Source: Acholeplasmatales bacterium
GTDB lineage: Bacteria; Bacillota_I; Bacilli_A; Acholeplasmatales; Acholeplasmataceae
Direction: 5' to 3'
NCBI GenBank assembly: GCA_031284585.1
Contig: JAITXT010000003.1
Span: 62,001 to 126,000 of the forward strand
Length of the DNA stretch: 64,000 nucleotides
Below, piece by piece: positions 46,697 to 53,871 of the stretch. The position numbers and the translations under genes are program-made. Below the pieces are notes generated by a model that saw nothing but the letters and a program-made list of their open reading frames with translations, ran no database searches and was not told the DNA's origin. Each line of letters starts with the position of its first letter. The stretch's first letter is position 1.

Positions 46697-47779
46697 ATGG
46701 AATATGTAAAAAGAACTGCTCCTTTTATTAGAAAGAATGTTTCAGTAGAAAGAATGATGCGTGATGTACTAATTGCTTTGACACCTGTCACATTGTTTGC
46801 AATGGTTAGTTTTGGTCCAGATGCGATAATAAGAATTTTTCTATCTGTTTTTATTTGTATTGCTTCAGAAGTCATTGTATTTGGTTTAACACATAAACCT
46901 GAAGTATCGCTAGATACTAAAGGTAACTTGAAAAAGAGATACAAAACTTTTAATATTAATAACCTTATTACACCTGCAATAACTGGTTTAATATATTCTC
47001 TTTTATTACCAAGCACATTAAACTTATATGTTGTATGTGTTGGTGCTCTTGGAGCAATATTACTTGGTAAACTTGTTTTTGGTGGACTAGGCAATAACAT
47101 CTTTAATCCCGCAGCGATCGGTAGAGTTATTATATTAATATGTTTTGCATCATTTTTTACCTATAGTGCTAATGCTGATTTAATAACTTCTGCTACCCCT
47201 CTTGGTGCTCTAAATAACTTAGGATTAACTTCTGCAATCACAAGATTTACTTTAACTGATTTATTATTTGGAAATATTCCTGGAGCCATGGGAGAAATTA
47301 ATGCACTTGCCATTTTAGTGGGGGCTGCTTATTTATTAATAAGAAGAGCAGCTGATTACAAAATAGTAGTATCTGTACTTGGTACTTCAATTATTCTATT
47401 TTGTTTTGCAGGACTTGGTCTTGCAATAAATAATGTAATTGCCTACGATCAGATACTTATCTATGTATTATATCAAGTACTATCAGGCGGATTATTATTT
47501 GGTGCTGTATTTATGGCAACAGATCCTGTAACTTCACCTATTAATAAATATGGACGATATATTTACGGAGTTTTAATATCAATCTTAGTGGTAGCTATCC
47601 GTTTGTTTGGTGGTTTCCCTGAAGGAGTAGCTCTAGCTATAATATTTGCTAATATATTTGTTCCACTTATTGATTATTTCAAAATTACATATAAAAATCA
47701 TCCAAAAACCACTTATTACATATTAGGGTCCCTTATACTAGTATTTGGTGGAGTGATTTTATTATATATTGGGAGGTAA
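46697..47779 (+). CDS. rnfD: Rnf complex subunit D
   Basis: Polytopic membrane subunit carrying covalently bound FMN. The 360-residue protein has about nine helices, KRYKTFNINNLITPAITGL, FGGLGNNIFNPAAIGR, and GAVFMATDPVTSP, where the Thr of the AT pair is the expected flavinylation position. It would be modified by the ApbE protein encoded downstream. AAGGAG precedes the ATG. Confidence 0.95.
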   Translation: MEYVKRTAPFIRKNVSVERMMRDVLIALTPVTLFAMVSFGPDAIIRIFLSVFICIASEVIVFGLTHKPEVSLDTKGNLKKRYKTFNINNLITPAITGLIYSLLLPSTLNLYVVCVGALGAILLGKLVFGGLGNNIFNPAAIGRVIILICFASFFTYSANADLITSATPLGALNNLGLTSAITRFTLTDLLFGNIPGAMGEINALAILVGAAYLLIRRAADYKIVVSVLGTSIILFCFAGLGLAINNVIAYDQILIYVLYQVLSGGLLFGAVFMATDPVTSPINKYGRYIYGVLISILVVAIRLFGGFPEGVALAIIFANIFVPLIDYFKITYKNHPKTTYYILGSLILVFGGVILLYIGR

Positions 47780-47783
47780 TAAA

Positions 47784-48791
47784 ATGAATGAATTTTTTAA
47801 GAAAAATCCAATTGTTCATTATGCTATTGTTTTAGGTTTAGTTGCTTTGTTATGTGGACTAGTTGTAGGACTTATTAACTATATCACTGTTCCTGTTATT
47901 TCTGAAAATGCTCTAGCACGTAAAGAAAAAGCTTATCAAGAGATTCTTCCTGTTATTTATAAAGATGGTTCTTTAGAAGAAAATATTCTTGATCCTGTTG
48001 GTTCAGTGACACAAATCAATAAATATTTTGTTTCCGATGAAATATATTCTTATTTATATATTGCAAGTGGATCTAATAGTTATGGAAATATAGAAGTACT
48101 TATAGCTGTTGATCAAACAAACAAGATAATTGGAACTAAATACCTTACTTTAAATCAAACTCTTTTCGTTGATAAAACTGCTCTTTACTTAAATAATTTT
48201 GTTGGAACAACTGCAGATACTTTCCCTTCTATCTTAAATACTGGAGCATCCAGAAGTAAGAATTTAATTGATTCTTTAATTTTAAGTATTTGGGAAAATC
48301 ATACTAATGTTATTAGCAAATTAAATATTAAGCCTTATGATATCTATTTCGGAGTAAACTATGATCTAAAAGAAGCAATTCAATTTAGTTCAACTGTTGG
48401 ATATGATTTTAAAGGATGGACTGGTTCAAAAACTAAAAATATTACTGTTTCATATCGTGATGCATATGACGCTAATAATAATTACGCAGGAAGACTTTTT
48501 GATGTTTCTGGAGTAGGTGCTCATGAATCAGAAAGCGATACTGGGGAACTTACAGTCCAATTCATCTTTGATAAAAATGGTGTTTTAAAAAACTATTTAC
48601 CTATCAAAGTAAGTGAACATCAATTTTATGACACAGCAAGAGTATATTTAGATTCCTTTATCGGAAAAACTATTACTGAATTCACATTGAATGCGACAGA
48701 TAGTGATTTAGTAACTGGTTCCACAAGAACTAGTGCATTATTAAAATCATTTTTGTTTGCATTAATTGAAGTAAATGGAGGTATATTATAA
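47784..48791 (+). CDS. rnfG: RnfG-like subunit with two FMN-binding repeats (first copy)
   Basis: Membrane-anchored flavoprotein of the Rnf complex. Usual RnfG has one FMN_bind domain in about 200 residues. This one has 335: an N-terminal anchor (about 11-36), a first repeat (about 60-175) with TGASRS at 153-158, and a second (about 205-330) with GDTGELTVQF-like ESDTGELTV and the motif TGSTRTS at 311-317. The second motif, with Thr314, is the better ApbE target. The start ATG 47784 follows GGGAGG (47771-47776); a TTG inside the rnfD end is rejected. Confidence 0.82.
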   Translation: MNEFFKKNPIVHYAIVLGLVALLCGLVVGLINYITVPVISENALARKEKAYQEILPVIYKDGSLEENILDPVGSVTQINKYFVSDEIYSYLYIASGSNSYGNIEVLIAVDQTNKIIGTKYLTLNQTLFVDKTALYLNNFVGTTADTFPSILNTGASRSKNLIDSLILSIWENHTNVISKLNIKPYDIYFGVNYDLKEAIQFSSTVGYDFKGWTGSKTKNITVSYRDAYDANNNYAGRLFDVSGVGAHESESDTGELTVQFIFDKNGVLKNYLPIKVSEHQFYDTARVYLDSFIGKTITEFTLNATDSDLVTGSTRTSALLKSFLFALIEVNGGIL

Positions 48792-49738
48792 TGAAAAAAT
48801 TTCTAAAAACTAATTTAGTTTCACTAGTTAGTCTATTTTCAATCTTAATACTTTCTTTTGGGATCATACTACTTAGCAACTCGTTTAAAAGTAGTCCTGA
48901 AAAAGAGTTATTTGGTAAGGTTTATGAAGTAGTCACAACTAAGAAAGTTAATAAAACAAGTGATAGAGTTAAAATTAGCACTTTATCTACTATTAAAGTT
49001 GATTCTACTGATGGAAAAGTATATTCTGTTGAAGTAGAAAACACTTATGGAAAAATTGGGTTACTTGTTGGAATACTTAAAAATAGTAATGTTAGAAAAG
49101 ATGTTTTAAGTGTTTCACTAGTTGAAATTCAACAAGATTATTCTTTAGAAGGAGCATTATTTATTGATAAATATTTTAAGAATATTGAAAATCCAAGAGA
49201 TAATTATAAAAAGTTTCCAACACTTTTAGATAAAAACAATCTTTCCACAGATGCTACTGTAATTGGTAAAAACACAACTGCGTCAATAACTAATGCTATT
49301 CTAAAAGTTGTCTATTATGAATATAACATCGTTTTAGATCCTCTTATTGATATTTATGGAGAGGGTTACGTTAGAGAAACACCAACAACTTTAAGTCCTA
49401 CTATTACTAAAGAAGTTATTAGTAAAGAGGGAACTGTACTTGGATATATTTTAAATGTATCTGGAATAATTGTAACAAGAGATTCTGGTGAATTTAATCT
49501 AATAACTACTCTTTTATTTAATAGTGAAAATAAATTAGTTGGTCACTTATTCGAAAATGGATATGCTTCTGATGATTATTCAAAAGATGTTTATTCAGAT
49601 TTACTAAAAAGTTTATTAGGAAAAGATAGATCTGATTTATTAACTGGTCTTGATAATTCTCATCTTCTTTCAGGAGCGACTTTATCTAGTCCAAGCATCT
49701 ATGCTATCCTAGAAGATGCTTCAAATGTGGAGGTATAG
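48791..49738 (+). CDS. RnfG-like subunit (second copy)
   Basis: A second, diverged RnfG-like protein directly after the first (TAATG overlap). The 315 residues have an N-terminal anchor (about 8-30), a degenerate first repeat with IGKNTTAS near 158-165, and a C-terminal repeat with SGEFNLITTLLF and the flavinylation motif SGATLSS (Thr297, at 294-300). Both proteins share VSG(x) strand patterns (FDVSGVGAHESESDTGE and LNVSGIIVTRDSGE). A paralogue by local duplication is likely. Its place in the complex is unknown. Confidence 0.75.
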   Translation: MKKFLKTNLVSLVSLFSILILSFGIILLSNSFKSSPEKELFGKVYEVVTTKKVNKTSDRVKISTLSTIKVDSTDGKVYSVEVENTYGKIGLLVGILKNSNVRKDVLSVSLVEIQQDYSLEGALFIDKYFKNIENPRDNYKKFPTLLDKNNLSTDATVIGKNTTASITNAILKVVYYEYNIVLDPLIDIYGEGYVRETPTTLSPTITKEVISKEGTVLGYILNVSGIIVTRDSGEFNLITTLLFNSENKLVGHLFENGYASDDYSKDVYSDLLKSLLGKDRSDLLTGLDNSHLLSGATLSSPSIYAILEDASNVEV

Positions 49739-49743
49739 TAAAA

Positions 49744-50481
49744 ATGTCACATAATCACGGAAATAGTACTCAAGAAAATGAAACAGTTTCTTTAAAACAG
49801 ACTTTTTTGAAAGGATTATTTAAAGAAAACGGATTACTAGTAATGGTTCTTGGAATGTGTCCTTCTCTAGCGGTTACTTCAAGTTTTGAAGGAGCTTTAG
49901 GTATGGGTATTCTTGTAATGATAGTATTAACTGCAACTAATTCAACTATTAGTTTAATTAGACATTTAATTCCTAATACAATTAGAATCCCAGTTTTTGT
50001 ACTTGTTATCGCTACCGAAGTTACAGTTATGCAAATGCTTGTAAATGCTTTTGCTTATGACTTATCAGTAACTTTAGGAGTATTTATATCTTTAATTACT
50101 GTAAATTGTATCGTATTTGGAAGAGCTGAAGCTTATGCTTCTAAAAACAAAGTTTTAAATTCTGCTCTTGATGGACTTGGATGCGCTATAGGATATGGAA
50201 TTGCTTTAATAGGTGTTGGTTTCATTAGAGAAGTATTTGGAACTTTTTCTCTAACTTTTGGTGCTAAACTTCCTCTTGGAATAGATCCTATCACTATTCA
50301 ATTTTTACCGAAAGAATATGCTCTTTCTTTTTTAATTAATCCTCCAGGAGCGTTTTTAGTTTTAGGTCTTATCTTAGCAGTTATTTCTGCAATAAGTAAT
50401 CATAAAAAACAGAAGAAGATTGATTCAAAAGTTCTTGAAGCTTTGAAAAAGAAACAAGAATTAGCAGGAGGTATTAAATAA
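49744..50481 (+). CDS. rnfE: Rnf complex subunit E
   Basis: Integral membrane subunit, homologous to RnfA, forming the membrane [2Fe-2S] site with it. The 245-residue protein has about six helices; ENGLLVMVLGMCPSLAVTSS contains the conserved Cys, and VTVNCIVFGRAEAYASKN the second. GGAGG stands 13 bases before the ATG. Typical length is about 200, so the N- and C-terminal tails (with NHGNSTQENE) are slightly extended. Confidence 0.95.
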   Translation: MSHNHGNSTQENETVSLKQTFLKGLFKENGLLVMVLGMCPSLAVTSSFEGALGMGILVMIVLTATNSTISLIRHLIPNTIRIPVFVLVIATEVTVMQMLVNAFAYDLSVTLGVFISLITVNCIVFGRAEAYASKNKVLNSALDGLGCAIGYGIALIGVGFIREVFGTFSLTFGAKLPLGIDPITIQFLPKEYALSFLINPPGAFLVLGLILAVISAISNHKKQKKIDSKVLEALKKKQELAGGIK

Positions 50482-51059
50482 TGGAATACTTAGGAATATT
50501 AATTGGTGCAATCCTTGTAAACAATGTAATTTTAATGCAATTTTTGGGTTTATGCTCTTTCTTCGGTGTATCAGATAAGATGAAGAGTGTTACTGGAATG
50601 AGTTTAGCAGTAATTGCTGTTATCTTTTTCTCGGTTGTTGTTACTTATCCTATTTATGTTTTTATTCTTCTTCCTTTAAAAATTGGGTATCTAGATACAA
50701 TTGTTTTTGCTTTAGTAATTGCTGCAATCGTTCAATTGACTGAATTAACTGTTAAAAAGTTATCAAAAAGTCTTTATCGTTCACTTGGTATCTACCTTCC
50801 TTTAATTGCTACAAATTGTGCTGTTTTAGGAGTTACACTTACTTTAGTTCATTCTAATCCAATACCAAACTACTTAGAAGCAATAACTTTAGGTATCGGT
50901 ACTGCTTTAGGATATGCTTTAGTCATTATTGCTTTTACAGCTATTAAATTAAAGTTAAATTCAAATGATGTTCCCAAGGCATTTAAAGGACTTCCAATAG
51001 CTTTTGTTACTACAGCGTTAATGGCACTAGCATTTATGGGTTTAAGTGGTTTATTATGA
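50481..51059 (+). CDS. rnfA: Rnf complex subunit A
   Basis: Integral membrane subunit of 192 residues, six helices. Conserved features: NNVILMQFLGLCSFFGVS (first Cys) and YLPLIATNCAVLG (second Cys), the pair that ligates the cluster with RnfE. Its start overlaps the rnfE stop (TAATG) and its stop TGA overlaps the next ATG. Confidence 0.96.
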   Translation: MEYLGILIGAILVNNVILMQFLGLCSFFGVSDKMKSVTGMSLAVIAVIFFSVVVTYPIYVFILLPLKIGYLDTIVFALVIAAIVQLTELTVKKLSKSLYRSLGIYLPLIATNCAVLGVTLTLVHSNPIPNYLEAITLGIGTALGYALVIIAFTAIKLKLNSNDVPKAFKGLPIAFVTTALMALAFMGLSGLL

Positions 51060-51244
51060 TCCTAAGAATATTAATAGCTTTTTTAGTTATTTTTGCTTTA
51101 CTAAGCATCTACCTTGTCGCTTATATTTTAAATAAGAAATCTGATACGGAAGAGGATTTAATAGCTAAACAGGCAGCAAGAAATTGTTCTATTTGTATTA
51201 CGAGTGGAAAAATATGTTTTGGAAAGGAGAATGAGGAAAAATGA
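51056..51244 (+). CDS. Small Cys-containing membrane protein inside the rnf operon
   Basis: A 62-residue protein between RnfA and RnfB that I do not know as a standard Rnf subunit. It has one N-terminal helix (about 3-25), a short charged linker, and Cys44, Cys47 and Cys54 in CSICITSGKIC, then a charged tail. Its ends overlap rnfA and rnfB by 4 bases each, so it is made together with them. The layout (TM plus Cys cluster, next to A/E-type subunits) recalls NqrM, the factor that helps insert iron into the NqrD/NqrE site of the related Na-NQR; this is an analogy only. Confidence 0.65.
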   Translation: MILRILIAFLVIFALLSIYLVAYILNKKSDTEEDLIAKQAARNCSICITSGKICFGKENEEK

Positions 51245-51561
51245 CAGAAATTTTATTCCCGGTTTTGGTTTTACTTGGTATAGGAGCACTACTTGGTGCA
51301 TTACTTGCCTTAGCAAATAAATTATTAGAAGTTAAAGAAGATGAAAGAATAGGTGAAATTGCTAAACTTTTACCAAATTATAACTGTGGTTCTTGTGGTA
51401 CACCAGGTTGTGTTGCCTTTGCTACTGCGATCATCGAAGGTGAAGTTAAGAATTTATCAAGATGTAAACCAGGTAAGGCAGATAAGAATTTTAATCCTAT
51501 TATTGAATATCTTAAAGCACATCCAGATGCAAATAATAAAGTAATAGATGTCAAAATTTAA
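51241..51561 (+). CDS. rnfB: Minimal RnfB: membrane anchor plus one [4Fe-4S] motif
   Basis: RnfB receives electrons from ferredoxin. This protein has 106 residues, against about 190-330 in usual RnfB. Present: an N-terminal helix (5-27) and the Cys motif Cys49, Cys52, Cys57, Cys75 (NCGSCGTPGC...RC), typical of the RnfB 4Fe-4S domain. Absent: the C-terminal ferredoxin domains with their CxxCxxCxxxCP repeats. The stop is a clean TAA and the next gene begins 14 bases before it, so this is not an obvious frameshift. Confidence 0.85.
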   Translation: MTEILFPVLVLLGIGALLGALLALANKLLEVKEDERIGEIAKLLPNYNCGSCGTPGCVAFATAIIEGEVKNLSRCKPGKADKNFNPIIEYLKAHPDANNKVIDVKI

Positions 51562-52864
51562 AATTAAAGTAATCAAGATTCTTATGACAGTATTGTTATC
51601 TGGAATCTTGTTTTCAAATAACATAAAATTTATTTATGCGGAAGAAATAGAACCCTTAAGTACTGAAAGGTTATACATAAACTTTGTTTTTAATTCGTAC
51701 ATTGATATTGAATTTAAAGCCAAAAGTGAAAATGTAACATCAATTAAAAGTGAAATTACCAGTATAGTTCAATTACTAAATGCTTTAACCGATAATTTTA
51801 ATACAACGATTAGTCCTTACGAAGAATATGCTAATGTTTTTGATATAAATAACTCTTTTTCTGATGTTTTAATAGACGATATTTTATTTGATATTTTTAC
51901 ATTAGCCTCAGAAATAAATATTTATACAAATGAATATTATAATATTGGAATTGGAAAGATTATCGATAATTACAAGAATCTAATTGCAAATAGATTTCAA
52001 TACGAGATTAATGACTCAGAATATCAAAATGCCAAGCAAAAATCTCTAGAAGTAGATATTACAGAAACAAAGTACGTACTATTTGAAGAAGATAATAAAA
52101 AATACATTTCACTCAAAAGTGATACCTTACTTGATTTAGGGTCGATTGCTAAAGGATATGCAGTAGATGAAATTAAAAAAATTTTAAGTAAATACGAAGT
52201 AACCGATTATTTTATCGATGGTGGTAGTTCTTCTATGGCAATAGGTAATTATACCAGAACTGAAAATGGATATGCTTCCCTTGGTCTTTCTAGCCCTTAC
52301 TTATTTAATAAAAATTATAAAAATTATCCACAAATTGCTGAATATGCTAATATAACGATTAGAAATAAATCTATAGCTACTTCCAATTATGGTCAACAAT
52401 ATGGTTATTATAAAAATAATATCGTAAGTCACATCATTTCTCCAAAGACAAAAGAACCTGTAAACAATATGCAGTCGGTCACTCTTATTGGTGATGATGC
52501 CTGCTTACTTGATGCATTTTCGACAGCTATTTACACCATGACTTTAGAAGAGGCATTAGTATTTTCTAAAAAAATATTACAAGATTACAATATCGAGACT
52601 CTTATTTTAGATAATAATTTAAGAGTACATCATGAATTTAGTAGCGATTCTAACTATAATTTGGTAGTAAATGTTACAGAAATTTCTGAAAACCAATTTT
52701 CTAATTGGTTTAAAAATAATTTCTTTTACATTATTATCGTGGTTATTATTATAGTGATGATTTGTTTATATTTGAAAGATTTCTTTAAATCAAGAAAATC
52801 AAAAAGTATAGTTTCTAATAATGATGATGATAATGAATCTGAAACACCTGGAGAAGATATTTAG
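51548..52864 (+). CDS. apbE: FAD:protein FMN transferase with a C-terminal membrane anchor
   Basis: Attaches FMN covalently to Thr/Ser of RnfD and RnfG. The 438-residue protein has a signal peptide (cleavage after about IYA), then ApbE motifs DLGSIAKGYAVDE (FAD binding), DYFIDGGSSS, HIISPKT, and CLLDAFSTA (Mg site). After the catalytic domain, a helix of about 20 residues near 390-410 anchors it, followed by a polar tail. Most ApbE are lipoproteins without a C-terminal helix. Start ATG 51548 overlaps rnfB; the Shine-Dalgarno is poor, consistent with coupling. Confidence 0.9.
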   Translation: MSKFKIKVIKILMTVLLSGILFSNNIKFIYAEEIEPLSTERLYINFVFNSYIDIEFKAKSENVTSIKSEITSIVQLLNALTDNFNTTISPYEEYANVFDINNSFSDVLIDDILFDIFTLASEINIYTNEYYNIGIGKIIDNYKNLIANRFQYEINDSEYQNAKQKSLEVDITETKYVLFEEDNKKYISLKSDTLLDLGSIAKGYAVDEIKKILSKYEVTDYFIDGGSSSMAIGNYTRTENGYASLGLSSPYLFNKNYKNYPQIAEYANITIRNKSIATSNYGQQYGYYKNNIVSHIISPKTKEPVNNMQSVTLIGDDACLLDAFSTAIYTMTLEEALVFSKKILQDYNIETLILDNNLRVHHEFSSDSNYNLVVNVTEISENQFSNWFKNNFFYIIIVVIIIVMICLYLKDFFKSRKSKSIVSNNDDDNESETPGEDI

Positions 52865-53301
52865 TGAAAAAGAAAGATGCGATTTTTTTAGTTGCGGTCT
52901 CAGTTATAATAATTACAATTTTTAGTATTTTTTTATTAGTAAATAAAAATACTAAACACGATTTTGCTTATATATATGTCGGATATGGTGATAATTTAGT
53001 TGGAACAGTAGACTTTAAAAACCAAAAAATAATTATTAATAAAGTTGATTCAGATAATTATCCTAAAATAATCGATGATAATAAAATTATTGTCTTGTCT
53101 TTTATAGAAATTGATGCACACAAAGAAGAACTTGAAATTAAAATTGACTTTGAGAAAAGAAGTGTTAAAGTCATAAAAAGTAGTTGTAAAGACCAGATAT
53201 GTGTTCTTCAAGGTGAAGTAACAACAGGTGTGATTATCTGTGCTCCTGGACGTGTAAGAATAGATTTCGAGTTAAGAGATCAAAGTGATATAGTAATATG
53301 A
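52864..53301 (+). CDS. NusG domain II-like membrane protein
   Basis: 145 residues: an N-terminal helix (about 6-27) and an extracytoplasmic beta-rich domain ending with SSCKDQICVLQGEV and GVIICAPGRVRIDFE. The Cys pair and CxPxxxxI pattern match the NusG-II-domain proteins found beside Gx transporters and FMN-related genes in Firmicutes. The start is GTG, overlapping the apbE TAG by 1 base, with GGAG well placed upstream. A role in flavin or quinone redox chemistry is only inferred. Confidence 0.75.
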   Translation: MKKKDAIFLVAVSVIIITIFSIFLLVNKNTKHDFAYIYVGYGDNLVGTVDFKNQKIIINKVDSDNYPKIIDDNKIIVLSFIEIDAHKEELEIKIDFEKRSVKVIKSSCKDQICVLQGEVTTGVIICAPGRVRIDFELRDQSDIVI

Positions 53302-53831
53302 ATAAGAAATTAAAAAGATATTTAATACTTGCAAACTTACTGGCACTTGCAGTAATATTAAATATCATAGAATCATTTATAATTATTCCGCTCCCAATTC
53401 CTAATGCAAAAATAGGACTATCTAATATAGTGACTATAATTGTCATATATTTATTTTCTTGTAGAGAAGGATTTTTACTTGCTTTCACAAGAGTATTATT
53501 AGCTACTTTTTTATCTGGAAGATATGGACAATTTGCGATGAGTTTTACAGGTACAATGTTATCTACTATTATCATGATCATAGTTTATAAATTGAAATTC
53601 TTTTCAATCATTCCTATAAGTATTATTGGTTCAATCTTTCATTCAGTAGGCCAAATATTAGGTGCTGCAATTTTTGTTGTAGGATCTAGCCTTGCCTTCT
53701 ATTATCTTCCAATTATGCTGCTAGTATCATTACCTGCTGGATTAATTACTGGGATAATAGCAAATAAATTCATTAAAATTTATCAAATTAAAAATAAAGT
53801 TATTACTTTAGAAGATGATAAAGTAAATTAA
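53298..53831 (+). CDS. Gx transporter family membrane protein
   Basis: A 177-residue protein with about five membrane helices; LPIPNAKIGLSNIVTIIVIYLF and FLSGRYGQFAMSFTG fit the family once named heptaprenyl diphosphate synthase component I, which now looks like an ECF-like S component. It travels with NusG-II proteins. Its substrate is not established; an Rnf-associated cofactor is a guess. Overlap of 4 bases with the preceding gene; last gene of the operon. Confidence 0.8.
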   Translation: MNKKLKRYLILANLLALAVILNIIESFIIIPLPIPNAKIGLSNIVTIIVIYLFSCREGFLLAFTRVLLATFLSGRYGQFAMSFTGTMLSTIIMIIVYKLKFFSIIPISIIGSIFHSVGQILGAAIFVVGSSLAFYYLPIMLLVSLPAGLITGIIANKFIKIYQIKNKVITLEDDKVN

Positions 53832-53832
53832 A

Positions 53833-53871
53833 AATTTAAATATTAAAATATTAATGTTTAAATTATTTTTT
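53833..53871. terminator. Terminator closing the rnf operon
   Basis: AATTTAAATATTAA (53833-53846) pairs with TTAATGTTTAAATT (53851-53864) over 14 bp with one G-U pair and an AATA loop; T-rich sequence follows. It also covers the 3' end of the convergent kinase gene. Confidence 0.75.

Noticed and set aside
51353-51544. Overlapping 63-codon frame inside rnfB
   Set aside because: Same strand, other frame; rnfB keeps all four Cys ligands and correct overlaps, so this is a shadow.
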